The translations under genes were made by a program, and so were the position numbers. Under the pieces are notes generated by a model. That model did no database searches, was not told where the DNA came from, and saw only the letters and a list, made by a program, of their open reading frames with translations. From Paludibacter sp. (GTDB lineage Bacteria; Bacteroidota; Bacteroidia; Bacteroidales; Paludibacteraceae), in NCBI GenBank assembly GCA_017882285.1, contig JADGPS010000030.1, forward strand, positions 1-36,792: a stretch of 36,792 nt of DNA. The letters are read 5' to 3'. Below, one piece after another: positions 14,467 through 23,540 of the stretch. Position 1 is the first letter of the stretch. Each line of letters starts with the position of its first letter.

Positions 14467-15714
14467 ATGTTTGATATAAATCGTTGGCAGGAAATATGGT
14501 TCACCATAACACACAATAAATCGCGGAGTTTTTTGACAGCTTTCGGGGTTTTCTGGGGAATGTTCATGTTAGTAGTGATGGTTGGTGCCGGAGTGGCGCT
14601 TCAGCGCGGAATGACAGCCAATGTTGAAGGATTTGCAACAAATTCTTGTTTCTTTTGGACTGAAACTACTACCGAACCTTTTAAAGGCTTTAAAAAAGGA
14701 AGAAACTGGAATATTGTGAACGAAGATTTGCCGGTTTTACTTCGCAAAGTTCCTGAAATTCAGTATATGGCACCGATTTTATTCGGAGGTAATTCTGCTA
14801 ATAATACCACACGAAAAGATAAATCAGGAACTTTCAATATTACGGGAAAATATCCTTCATACAACAAAATAGTCGAAAGCAAAATGGTTTTTGGGCGCTA
14901 TATTAACGACATTGATTTATCTGAAAAACGGAAAGTTTGTGTGATTGGTGAGCGAGTTTTGGAAGTTCTCTTTAATAAAGATGAAAATCCGATTGGCCAG
15001 AATATTCAGGTAAATGGTATTTATTTTCAGGTGGTTGGAGTTGCACGAAATAAATCGACAGTAAATATTGGCGGCAAAAGCGAAGAATCAGTAGTCTTGC
15101 CTTTCAGCACGATGCAACAAGCATTTAATCAGGGAAATCTGGTACATTTTATTGCTGCAACTGCACAACCGGGAATAAAAGTAAAAGTGATTCAAGATAA
15201 AATATCCGATGTTTTAAAAAACATACACGATATTTCACCAACCGACAAAGCTGCTTTAACTTCGATGAACATTGAAGATCAGTTTACCATGTTCTTGTAT
15301 TTAGGGTTAGGAATTGGGTTTTTAATCTGGTTTGTGGGCATGGGAACTTTGATTGCAGGTGGAATTGGCGTCAGCAACATTATGTTAGTCACCGTTCGTG
15401 AACGAACGAAGGAAATCGGGATTCGAAGAGCATTGGGAGCTACTCCGCGTAATATTATTTCGCAGATTTTGACCGAAAGTATTGTTTTAACGTTGATTGC
15501 TGGAATGGCAGGTTTAATGCTTGGAGTTGGATTGTTGCAAGTTGTCGGATATGCACTTAGCAAAAGTGATCAGTTTTTCAAAGATCCGCAAATCAGTTTT
15601 GGAGTTGGAGTTGCAGCATTCTTTATTTTACTCGTTATTGGTACTTTCGCCGGATTTATACCTGCAAACCGCGCCATGAGTATCAAACCTATTGAAGCTA
15701 TCAGAGAAGAATAA
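14467..15714 (+). CDS. ABC transporter permease (MacB-type, FtsX fold), second copy
   Basis: The 415-residue protein has the same layout as the preceding permease: an N-terminal helix (SFLTAFGVFWGMFMLVVMVG), a periplasmic MacB-type domain, and three C-terminal helices with GIGVSNIMLVTVRERTKEIG. The end, RAMSIKPIEAIREE, repeats the first copy's end. Unlike a true MacB it has no fused ATPase domain, which is supplied by the gene at 12360. The 90-base gap from the first permease holds repeats and the palindrome at 14395-14417. Confidence 0.93.
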   Translation: MFDINRWQEIWFTITHNKSRSFLTAFGVFWGMFMLVVMVGAGVALQRGMTANVEGFATNSCFFWTETTTEPFKGFKKGRNWNIVNEDLPVLLRKVPEIQYMAPILFGGNSANNTTRKDKSGTFNITGKYPSYNKIVESKMVFGRYINDIDLSEKRKVCVIGERVLEVLFNKDENPIGQNIQVNGIYFQVVGVARNKSTVNIGGKSEESVVLPFSTMQQAFNQGNLVHFIAATAQPGIKVKVIQDKISDVLKNIHDISPTDKAALTSMNIEDQFTMFLYLGLGIGFLIWFVGMGTLIAGGIGVSNIMLVTVRERTKEIGIRRALGATPRNIISQILTESIVLTLIAGMAGLMLGVGLLQVVGYALSKSDQFFKDPQISFGVGVAAFFILLVIGTFAGFIPANRAMSIKPIEAIREE

Positions 15715-15857
15715 TAGTCATTTACAATTTATTCATCTACAATCTACCATTTTTTCATTTACAATTAAAATTGATATTCTAAATAAAAATTAAACATTTT
15801 ATAAATTTGGTTACTGGTTTATTATTAGAGACTTGTAACTCGAAACTACAAAACATT

Positions 15858-16988
15858 ATGAAGAAAGTTTTAAAATTTGCATTGCTCATTATCGTAGCAG
15901 CGTTGGTAATCTGGACATTCTGGTTTTTATGGCAAAAATCCCGTCCTGTAATAAAGAAATATCAGATTGAAGAAGTAAAATTGGGTAATATCGAAAAACG
16001 AACCGTGGCAACCGGAAAAGTGGACCCGCGTAACGAAATTTTGATTAAACCTCAAATGTCAGGTATCATTGCTGCTATTTATAAAGAAGCCGGTGATCAG
16101 GTAAAAGCAGGTGATATTATTGCAAAGATTAAAGTTATACCCGATATGGTAAGTTTAAATGGCGCTGAATCACGTGTTTCACGTGCTCAAATTTCGTTCG
16201 ATCAATCAAAAAAGAATTACGATCGTGATGCTAAATTATTTGCTGATAAAGTAATTTCGAGTGAAGAATTCGAAAAAACGCAACTTCAGTTCAATAATGA
16301 CAAAGAGGAATTGAAAACTGCAAAAGATAATTTGAGTCTGACGCGTGATGGTATCAGTACCAACAGTGCTGCCATCAGTAATACATTAGTTCGTTCTACA
16401 ATAACCGGAACTATTCTGGATGTACCTGTTAAAGTGGGAAATTCAGTTATTCAATCCAATAATTTCAACGACGGAACCACCATTGCTTCGGTGGCAAATA
16501 TGAGCGATATGCTTTTTGTGGGTAAACTGGATGAAACCGAAGTAGGTCGTATTTCTGTTGGAATGCCAATGAACATTACTATTGGAGCTTTGCAGGATCA
16601 GAAACTGACCGCCAAACTTGAATATGTTTCTCCAAAAGGGAAGGAAGAAAACGGTGCCATCATGTTCGAAATGAAAGCTGCTGTAAAAGTGCCAAAAAAC
16701 GTGTTTGTTCGTGCAGGCTATAGCGCAAACGCTGAGATTTTGTTAACAAAAGAAGATCGTCTGATAACTATACCTGAAAGCTGTGTTGAATTTGGAGGAG
16801 ATACAGCATTTGTTTATGTGCTTAAAACAAAAGAACCACAAGCATTTACAAAAAAACAAGTGAAATTAGGTATATCTGACGGTATCAAAATACAAGTAAA
16901 AAGCGGTTTGAAAGTTAAAGACAAAATTCGTGGAGCAGAAATTTTGGAAAAGAAACCGGAAATTCCTAAAAAAGAAGAGAAAAAATAA
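15858..16988 (+). CDS. Periplasmic adaptor (membrane fusion) protein, MacA/HlyD type
   Basis: The 376-residue protein begins with an N-terminal membrane anchor (VLKFALLIIVAALVIWTFWF). I chose the ATG at 15858 because the upstream frame from 15807 only adds translated spacer before the anchor. It then shows a beta-barrel/lipoyl segment (GKVDPRNEILIKPQMSG, AGDQVKAGDIIAKI), an alpha-helical hairpin (about 100-165), the second lipoyl half (TITGTILDVPVKVGNSV) and a membrane-proximal domain. The C-terminus is Lys/Glu-rich. Such adaptors bridge the inner-membrane MacB-like permeases and the TolC-like channel encoded next. Confidence 0.92.
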   Translation: MKKVLKFALLIIVAALVIWTFWFLWQKSRPVIKKYQIEEVKLGNIEKRTVATGKVDPRNEILIKPQMSGIIAAIYKEAGDQVKAGDIIAKIKVIPDMVSLNGAESRVSRAQISFDQSKKNYDRDAKLFADKVISSEEFEKTQLQFNNDKEELKTAKDNLSLTRDGISTNSAAISNTLVRSTITGTILDVPVKVGNSVIQSNNFNDGTTIASVANMSDMLFVGKLDETEVGRISVGMPMNITIGALQDQKLTAKLEYVSPKGKEENGAIMFEMKAAVKVPKNVFVRAGYSANAEILLTKEDRLITIPESCVEFGGDTAFVYVLKTKEPQAFTKKQVKLGISDGIKIQVKSGLKVKDKIRGAEILEKKPEIPKKEEKK

Positions 16989-17060
16989 TGTGATAATTTG
17001 AGAATAATTAAATCAAACCTATTAACTAATCAACAAATTAACTCAATCAACAAATTACAA

Positions 17061-18362
17061 ATGAGAACTAAAATATATATAATTCTGGTGGCACTTTTGG
17101 CAACTTCATTCATGAGTGCTCAAAAACCCTGGACGCTTCAACAATGTGTTGACACGGCATTGGCAAACAATCGCAACGTGAAGCAACAAGCGTTGACCAG
17201 AAAAACTAGAGAAGTTGCATACGAGCAAGCCAGAAACAATTTGTTGCCTAATTTGAATGCTTCTGCCAGTCAAAACTTTAATTTCGGACGTTCATTAGGG
17301 GTAAATAATGTGTATCAAAATACAAATTCGTCGCAAACTTCATTTGGAATCGGCAGCTCTGTAACTTTATTCAACGGTCTCAAAATGAAGTATAACATTG
17401 AGGCCAAAAATGCCGACATGAAAGCTTCTGAGGCTGATTTGGAAAAGACAAAACAAGATATTACCATGAGTGTGGCTGCCGGGTTTTTACAAATTCTGCT
17501 CAATAAAGAGCTTTTGCAAATTGCCACTGACCAGTTGGAACTTACCAAAACCAAGATTGAACAACGAAAAGGACTCGTTGCTGCAGGTAAAATGGCCGAA
17601 GGCGAAATGTATGATCTGTTAGCTCAGGGAGCAAAAGAAGAACAAAGCAAAATTCAGGCTGAGAACACATTGAAACTTTCTTTGTTGGATTTGGCTCAGA
17701 TTCTTGAACTCGATAACTTTGAAAACCTGGATATTGTTGCACCTGAAAATTTATCCGAATCGGATTTACATCTTCTTTCGGCTGATGAAGTTTACAATAG
17801 CGCTATAACTCATCGTCCTGAAATTATTGGTGCTGAGTACCGGTTGAAAAGCAGTGAAAACAATGTACTTGTCAGCAAAGCCGACTTCTACCCGTCGCTG
17901 TCATTTGGTGCTCAAGTTGGAACAGGCTATTATAATTTGAGAGGAATACCGAATAACAGTTTCAGCCAACAGTTTTCGAATAATATGAGTACATTGCTCG
18001 GTTTTAATTTAAATATTCCAATTTTCAACAAGTTCGCTATTCGCAATCAGGTTCGTACGGCTCAAATTGGCGTACAAAGCAACAAATTGAACGTGGAAAA
18101 TGCAAAAATTGAATTGAAAAAGAGCATTCAGCAGGCGTATTATAATGCATTGGGAGCTAAAAGCCGTTGGCAGGCAGCTAATAAATCCGAAATTGCCAGT
18201 CAGGAAGCATATCGGTTTACTAATCAGAAATACGAAGCAGGAAGAGCAACTTTGTACGAATTGTATCAGGCCAAAAGCAATTTGACACAGGTGCTTTCGG
18301 AACAGGCTCAAGCAAAATATGATTACTTTTTCAGAGTGAAAATGCTTGAGCTGTTGAAATAA
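17061..18362 (+). CDS. TolC-family outer-membrane efflux channel
   Basis: The 433-residue protein has a signal peptide (MRTKIYIILVALLATSFMSAQ). I use the ATG at 17061 because the frame upstream from 16998 encodes only spacer repeats. The mature protein starts WTLQQCVDTALANNRNV, the usual TolC-family opening, and contains two long helical outer-membrane-efflux repeats, each with a short beta-barrel portion (LNASASQNFNFGRSLG and LSFGAQVGTGYYNL). Family members trimerise into a channel across the outer membrane and periplasm. It completes the tripartite exporter. Confidence 0.94.
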   Translation: MRTKIYIILVALLATSFMSAQKPWTLQQCVDTALANNRNVKQQALTRKTREVAYEQARNNLLPNLNASASQNFNFGRSLGVNNVYQNTNSSQTSFGIGSSVTLFNGLKMKYNIEAKNADMKASEADLEKTKQDITMSVAAGFLQILLNKELLQIATDQLELTKTKIEQRKGLVAAGKMAEGEMYDLLAQGAKEEQSKIQAENTLKLSLLDLAQILELDNFENLDIVAPENLSESDLHLLSADEVYNSAITHRPEIIGAEYRLKSSENNVLVSKADFYPSLSFGAQVGTGYYNLRGIPNNSFSQQFSNNMSTLLGFNLNIPIFNKFAIRNQVRTAQIGVQSNKLNVENAKIELKKSIQQAYYNALGAKSRWQAANKSEIASQEAYRFTNQKYEAGRATLYELYQAKSNLTQVLSEQAQAKYDYFFRVKMLELLK

Positions 18363-18503
18363 AAAGTCAATTTAAAAAATTGAAGATTTTAAAATGATGA
18401 CAAATCAGGGAATAAAAGGTAAAAAGTCTTGAACTGCAGTACTTACTTGTAATTTCTTAGCTCTTATTCTGAAATCTAAATTTCTCGTAACTCTAACTAA
18501 AAA

Positions 18504-18830
18504 ATGAATGCAGATAACATTAAATCGCAAATGCGAAAAGGATACCTGGAATATTGCATTCTGCTTATTCTAAGGAAGAAGCCGGCTTACACGTCGGATA
18601 TTATTGCCGAACTGAAAGACGCAAAATTAATTGTAGTGGAAGGAACATTGTATCCTTTGCTTACCAGACTGAAAAACAGTGAATTGCTGGATTACCGTTG
18701 GGAAGAATCCACGCAAGGACCTCCACGTAAATATTATGAAATGACTCCACAAGGTGCAGCTTTTCTTGACGAATTAGAAAGTGTCTGGGATGAAATTAAT
18801 AATGTGGTAAAGAAAATCAAAGAATCATAG
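18504..18830 (+). CDS. PadR-family transcriptional regulator
   Basis: The 108-residue protein is a minimal PadR winged-helix regulator. The helix-turn-helix covers about residues 10-75 (KGYLEYCILLILRKKPAYTSDI, then VVEGTLYPLLTRLKNSELL) and the wing contains GPPRKYYEMTPQG. A short C-terminal helix serves for dimerisation. It stops 26 bases before the PspC-GIN gene, so it most likely autoregulates that pair. It lies 141 bases after the TolC-family gene with no terminator between them, so it may also respond to or control the exporter, which is inference. Confidence 0.92.
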   Translation: MNADNIKSQMRKGYLEYCILLILRKKPAYTSDIIAELKDAKLIVVEGTLYPLLTRLKNSELLDYRWEESTQGPPRKYYEMTPQGAAFLDELESVWDEINNVVKKIKES

Positions 18831-18856
18831 ATTAACAGTTGTAAAAATTAAAGAAT

Positions 18857-20536
18857 ATGAAAAAAACATTAACTGTAAATTTGAATAACATCGTTTTCCA
18901 TATCGATGATGATGCTTATGAAATGCTCCAGACTTATCTCCACGAAATTGCTGATCATTTTAAATCAGAAGACGAGAGAAAGGATATTATGACCGATATC
19001 GAAGCTCGCATAGCCGAACTTTTTACAGAAAAACTTCAGAAAAACAAGAATGTAGTTAATCTCATTGATGTTCAGGAAATTATTGAAATCATGGGCAAAC
19101 CGAGCCAGTTTTCCGGCGAAGAAGATGAAGCCGAGCCTGCTCCAAAAGCTGATAAAAAGCAACAAAAATCACGTCGTTTCTACCGCGATCCTGAAAATGC
19201 CATTTTGGGAGGTATTGCAGGCGGGCTGGCTGCTTATTTCAACTTAGATGTAACAGTGGTACGTATTATTTTGGTTTTGTTGGTTTTTCTCGGTGTAGGT
19301 TTTATTGTGCCAATCTACATTGTAGTTTGGTTTGTTGCTCCGGCAGCATTGACTGCATCACAAAGACTTGAAATGCAAGGAGAAGATGTAACAATAGAAA
19401 ACATAAAAACCGAAGTAAACAATGTGAAAAACTACATGGAAAGCGAAAAGTTCAAAAATTCGGCAACCACTGTTGGCGAACGGATTCTTGAAATTTTACG
19501 TTGGTTTTTCAAAATTATTTTTGGTTTTATAGGTGCTGTATTAGGAATGGTAGGAATTATAGTGATTGGTGCATTAATTCTGGGACTTTTTTTACTGATT
19601 TTTGAACCCACTGTATTTCATGGTTTTAGTCCTGATATAATTTCAAATTGGGCAGTCATAACTCCAGAAAAAATGATTTTATTAATTATTTCGCTAATTT
19701 TGATAATCGGATGTCCTATATTTTTACTTATTTATTGGGCAATTCGTCTTTTATCTGGTCAAAGACATTCAAATCATACTGCTTCGTGGGTGGTACTAAT
19801 CCTTTGGCTTGCAGGATTGTTTATGTTTTTCAGTGCAGGAGCCGGAACTTTTATGCATTTTCATAATAACGATGGGCATCCATTTAGATTAACCTGGAGC
19901 GATGATAATAAGCCGTTTGTGGATGAAAATCGGAAAGTTGAGCCATTTCATGCCGTTGAAATTTCAGGTAATTTTGAATTGACTCTTATAAAAGATTCTG
20001 CTCAAAATATCATAATTTCAAGTCCCGATGACTTTAAGTCGGAAGTGATTACAACTGTAGAAAATGGGGTGCTCCACATCTATTCAAACCAAATTTTAAT
20101 AAACAGAACGCTGAAAATCAGCATTTCATCTGATTCTTTGAAAAGTTTAGTTGCAAAAGGTGCTTGTAAAATTCAGACAGACGCACAATTGGTTAATTCC
20201 GATTTCTCACTTCAACTTCTTGGTGCAAGTGAAGCAGATTTGGATATGAAAATTGCAAGAGAATTTAATTTGGAGGCAAAAGGTGCTTCGAAGGTAAATG
20301 TAAAGGGCAATTGCCAAACATTTAAAATAACTGGAATAGGCGCCAGCGAAATTGATGCAGAAGAACTGATAGCAAAAAATGTTTTAGTTCATGTGAGTGG
20401 GGCGACTCATGCTCAGGTATTTGCCTCTGATAGCATAAGCGCAGAAGCATTTGGCGCTAGTGAAATTGAATGCAAAGGACATCCGAAATTTATTAATAAA
20501 ATTGAAAGAGTCGGTTCAAGCATAAATATCGAATAA
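18857..20536 (+). CDS. PspC-domain membrane protein with C-terminal GIN (DUF2807) domain
   Basis: The 559-residue protein has four parts. Residues 1-90 are a soluble helical region (DIMTDIEARIAELFTEKLQ). A PspC domain lies at about 105-170 (RDPENAILGGIAGGLAAYFN plus a membrane helix). Several further transmembrane helices follow up to about 340. A repetitive beta-helical GIN domain covers about 370-555, with recurring GAS-type turns (LLGASEAD, AKGASKVN, GIGASEID, AFGASEIE). PspC proteins in other bacteria sense membrane stress. PspC-GIN fusions next to a PadR regulator recur in Bacteroidota, but their exact role is unknown. A strong terminator follows. Confidence 0.92.
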   Translation: MKKTLTVNLNNIVFHIDDDAYEMLQTYLHEIADHFKSEDERKDIMTDIEARIAELFTEKLQKNKNVVNLIDVQEIIEIMGKPSQFSGEEDEAEPAPKADKKQQKSRRFYRDPENAILGGIAGGLAAYFNLDVTVVRIILVLLVFLGVGFIVPIYIVVWFVAPAALTASQRLEMQGEDVTIENIKTEVNNVKNYMESEKFKNSATTVGERILEILRWFFKIIFGFIGAVLGMVGIIVIGALILGLFLLIFEPTVFHGFSPDIISNWAVITPEKMILLIISLILIIGCPIFLLIYWAIRLLSGQRHSNHTASWVVLILWLAGLFMFFSAGAGTFMHFHNNDGHPFRLTWSDDNKPFVDENRKVEPFHAVEISGNFELTLIKDSAQNIIISSPDDFKSEVITTVENGVLHIYSNQILINRTLKISISSDSLKSLVAKGACKIQTDAQLVNSDFSLQLLGASEADLDMKIAREFNLEAKGASKVNVKGNCQTFKITGIGASEIDAEELIAKNVLVHVSGATHAQVFASDSISAEAFGASEIECKGHPKFINKIERVGSSINIE

Positions 20537-20560
20537 AATAGTTTATTGATAGATTCATTG

Positions 20561-20596
20561 AAAAACCTGCATGCAAATTTTGCAATGCAGGTTTTT
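20561..20596 (+). terminator. Terminator of the PadR/PspC unit
   Basis: Outer arms AAAAACCTGCAT (20561-20572) and ATGCAGGTTTTT (20585-20596) are perfect 12-mers with an AT-rich inner region. The 3' arm ends in a T run. Confidence 0.9.
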
Positions 20597-20673
20597 CAAT
20601 ACCAGCGAAATTGAATTTAACAGAATTAAAATCGTTCATTACTGAAAATATCAGAATTATTGAAAGAAAGTTG

Positions 20674-20681
20674 TATTTTTG
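20674..20681 (+). promoter_or_regulatory. -7 box upstream of the BspA-like gene
   Basis: TATTTTTG matches TAnnTTTG, 46 bases before the ATG at 20728. The -33 region is not convincing. Confidence 0.45.
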
Positions 20682-20727
20682 TAGTTCAGAATATTAAATT
20701 GAAGCTAACAGAGAACTGCATATTCAT

Positions 20728-22263
20728 ATGAAAAATCTTTTTATCACATTTTCAGTCATTTTGTTAAGTATTTCAACCTTAACCAATTGTGGTGATGCTG
20801 ATATTTTTTCAATGAACGAAAAAACAGTTCATTTAAAAAAAGGAGGTGATTTATCCGACGCTCTTTTATTATCCGATTTGAATGCAATTACAGAACTCAC
20901 ACTTACAGGGGTTATTGATAGTCGCGATTTTAAAACAATCCGAGACAGAATGCCTAAATTGACTGAATTAGATCTGACAAAAGTTACAATTTCTGCATAC
21001 AAAGGCTACGAAGGTACTGGTGGTACGAGTGTTTATGAATATCTACAAAACACAATTCCTATCTATTCTTTTTATAATCCAACTTCAACAACAAGTAAAA
21101 CTTCGTTAATTAAAGTAACCCTTCCAACATCACTTAAATCGGTTGGAGTTTCTGCATTTGCCGGATGCACCGGTCTGACAAGCATTACTTTTCCTTTCAC
21201 ACTTAGTAAAATCGATGACCGGGCCTTTGCCCGATGCAGTGGAATGACCGGAAAGCTTTCCATTCCGGCTTCTGTTGATACAATTGGCTATTCTGCCTTT
21301 ACTTATTGCACGGCATTATCTTCGCTTCAACTTTCAGATTCGCTTATTTCAATTGGCGAATCGGCTTTTAATGGTTGTACAGGACTAAAAGAATCTTTAA
21401 ATATTCCAACCAAGGTTAAAACCATAAACGATAGGGCATTTGCTTCCTGTAAAGGATTTGATCAGGTAGATATTCCTGCTTCGGTTGAAACTATTGGTTA
21501 TTATGTTTTTCTGGATTGTGATTGTCCTGTTTATGTTTCAACTGATAATCAAAATTTTATGAGTAGTGACGGAGTTTTATTCGATTTTTCTCAAACGACA
21601 TTGTAGTATTTTCCGGCAAGTAAATCTGGAAAATATGAAATCCCTTCAACCGTTATGATAGTTGAGAACTCTGCGTTTTCCAATTGCAATGCTTTAACTT
21701 CTGTTGTAATTCCATCGTCAGTAATGCTAATCGGCGATTATGCTTTCCAAAACTGCATCGGATTAACAGGAACATTTAATATCCCAGCAACTCTTTTCTC
21801 CTTTGGTATTTTTGTTTTCGAAGGTTGCAGTGGCATTTCAGCGTATAATGTAGAAGCCGGTAATCCTTCATATTCGAGTACAGATGGCGTTCTGTTTGAT
21901 AATTCGCAAACTATATTATACCTATTTCCTCCTGCACGAACCGGAACCTATACCATTCCGTCTACGGTTACCAACTTAAGTCAGGGAGCGTTTTTGGGTT
22001 GTGCCAATTTGACTTCGGTGAGCATTCCTGCTACGGTAAATGCTATTGCTGATAGAGTTTTTATGAATTGCAGCGGTTTGAAATCTATTTACGAATATGC
22101 CACTACTCCTATCCCATTTAGTAACGATAAAAAAATAACTTCCTGGTCGGTTTTTGATAATGTAAATAAAACGAATTGTACTTTATATGTACCGGCAGGT
22201 ACAAAAACTGTTTATAAGATTGCAAATCAATGGAAAGATTTTACAAATATACTTGAAATGTGA
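20728..22263 (+). pseudogene. BspA-like leucine-rich-repeat (LRR_5) surface lipoprotein, interrupted by one in-frame TAG
   Basis: The first part (20728-21606) encodes 292 residues with a lipoprotein signal (lipobox LTNC, lipidated Cys at 21) and about five LRR_5 repeats (for example FAGCTGLTSITFPFT and FNGCTGLKESLNIP). A TAG at 21604-21606 ends the frame. The same frame then continues from 21607 through about four more repeats to the stop at 22261-22263. The sequence around the stop, DGVLFDFSQTTL-stop-YFPASKSG, parallels a later intact repeat DGVLFDNSQTILYLFPPARTG, so the protein was once continuous at about 511 residues. A TTG-to-TAG change would explain the break. BspA-like proteins mediate surface binding. 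The locus may be a recent pseudogene, a sequencing error, or yield only a truncated lipoprotein. Confidence 0.85.
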
Positions 22264-22401
22264 AAGATTCAGATAAATTTAACGAGAAGAGATTGTCTGA
22301 TTTTAATTGTTCTCATTTTGACTAAATTGCCAACTTAAAATTAGGATTTAATTTTGGTTCAGCATAATGAATCAGAATAAAGACTAGTAAATTGATAAAG
22401 A

Positions 22402-22422
22402 AAATAAGATGAGCTTATTTTG
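22402..22422 (-). terminator. Possible weak terminator hairpin downstream of the DUF4294 gene
   Basis: Arms AAAATAAG (22402-22409) and CTTATTTT (22415-22422) around a 5-base loop, AT-only apart from one pair. It lies downstream of the minus-strand gene ending at 22456. Support is limited. Confidence 0.3.
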
Positions 22423-22455
22423 AGACAGTTTCAGTTTCTTGCATCCAGAAATTAA

Positions 22456-23352
22456 TTATTGTTGTGAATTAAAATTTCCTTGCTTATATTTTTGAACAAT
22501 TTTTTCCAATAAAGCATCTTCTCCTATCGAATCGTAACGGGCTTTTAGGTCTTCTTGAAAGATTAAACCTACAGTATACCAGAAGGTTGCAGGAATGCCT
22601 CCTTTATAAGTTTTAATCAAACCATAAGCACTTTCGTTTGTTTCTCTGGCAAGAAGTTTAAGCAACAGTTTACCCTGAGAATAAGACATATTCCGAATGT
22701 CTTTTTCATATTGATTAAATAGTTCTTTCTCTGTTTTCTTTATTAATCGCCTTCTTTCCTGTTTGTCTGTCATATTTGTTAATTGCACATCAAGTTTTTG
22801 AACTATTTCCCTGGTTTTCAATACATAAGGATATAACAATTTCAAATTTCTAATTACCCGATAATTATCATAATAAAACTTTCTTTCTTCATAATAATTG
22901 CGGTTATTATTAATAACGTTTTGTTGTGTTACTTTTATATTTTCTGGCTTAATCTCTTGTTTTGGTAAACTATCATCCGGCAAGGTATTCTTAATATCTT
23001 GAATCGTTTTTTTTATTTCTGCTAAAAGTTCAGAGTCTTTATTTGCAGGTTGAATAGTTTCTTCGGCATTTTTAGAAGATTCTTCCAAATTTTCTAAATT
23101 CTTTATAGTTTCTTTAGGCTGATTTTCTTTTATATTTTCGCTTTGATTTTTTTCGATTTCAGTTGGTGGTAATGGAATCTCCTCCAAGAGTTGAAATTGA
23201 ATGGCTAAATCCTTATCTGAATTGAGCTTTGAATTAAACGAAAGAAAATTTTCACCAGACTCTATAGACAGCATCAAAACAAATAATCCATTTATCAACA
23301 GAGTAATCGAAGCAGCTATTATTTGAGATTTATGTTTATTAAAAATGTCCAT
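22456..23352 (-). CDS. DUF4294-family protein with membrane-anchored, TonB-like N-terminal region
   Basis: The 298-residue protein has a single N-terminal membrane helix (about 10-31, IIAASITLLINGLFVLMLSI) after a short cytosolic start. Then comes a charged Glu/Lys/Asn-rich linker with LLEEIPLPPTEIE (about 55-150), and from about 151 a helical domain matching DUF4294 (RNLKLLYPYVLKTREIVQ, MSYSQGKLLLKLLARETNES, YGLIKTYKGGIPATFW). DUF4294 is a Bacteroidota family of unknown function, usually with a short secretion signal. The anchor plus proline/acid linker here recalls TonB/TolA proteins, but no TonB C-terminal domain is present. It probably sits in the inner membrane facing the periplasm. It is divergent from lipA. 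Confidence 0.7.
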   Translation of the reverse strand: MDIFNKHKSQIIAASITLLINGLFVLMLSIESGENFLSFNSKLNSDKDLAIQFQLLEEIPLPPTEIEKNQSENIKENQPKETIKNLENLEESSKNAEETIQPANKDSELLAEIKKTIQDIKNTLPDDSLPKQEIKPENIKVTQQNVINNNRNYYEERKFYYDNYRVIRNLKLLYPYVLKTREIVQKLDVQLTNMTDKQERRRLIKKTEKELFNQYEKDIRNMSYSQGKLLLKLLARETNESAYGLIKTYKGGIPATFWYTVGLIFQEDLKARYDSIGEDALLEKIVQKYKQGNFNSQQ

Positions 23353-23386
23353 TTATGAATCTATTCCTATCTGAGCAAAATGAGTA

Positions 23387-23394
23387 CAAAGATA
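23387..23394 (-). promoter_or_regulatory. -7 box of the DUF4294 gene
   Basis: On the minus strand it reads TATCTTTG, 34 bases upstream of the ATG. The -33 region is weak. Confidence 0.5.
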
Positions 23395-23502
23395 AAGATT
23401 TATTTCTGCTTTGAAGGGAGTAATGATTTAAAAGAAATATGAAAAAACCTTTTTATCATCCTATTAATTTTACAGATTAGCTGACTGATTAAATTCTTTT
23501 AG

Positions 23503-23510
23503 TACCTTTG
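23503..23510 (+). promoter_or_regulatory. -7 box of lipA
   Basis: TACCTTTG matches TAnnTTTG exactly and places the transcript start near 23516. This rules out translation starting at the TTG at 23508 and supports the ATG at 23541. Confidence 0.6.
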
Positions 23511-23540
23511 TTCAGCAAAATCAATTCTAAAAAATGTTTG

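Noticed and set aside
16175-16190. TGTTTCACGTG inside the adaptor gene, matching 12 of 16 bases of the usual parS site
   Set aside because: Only one half is complete, it lies in coding sequence about 18 kb from parAB, and a half-site of this size can arise by chance. A ParB ChIP or a genome count of full sites would decide.
8777-21606. Two in-frame TAG codons (8777-8779 and 21604-21606) as a sign of stop-codon reassignment
   Set aside because: TAG is the normal terminal stop of the kinase gene (10013-10015) and of the PadR gene (18828-18830), so it is read as stop in this organism.
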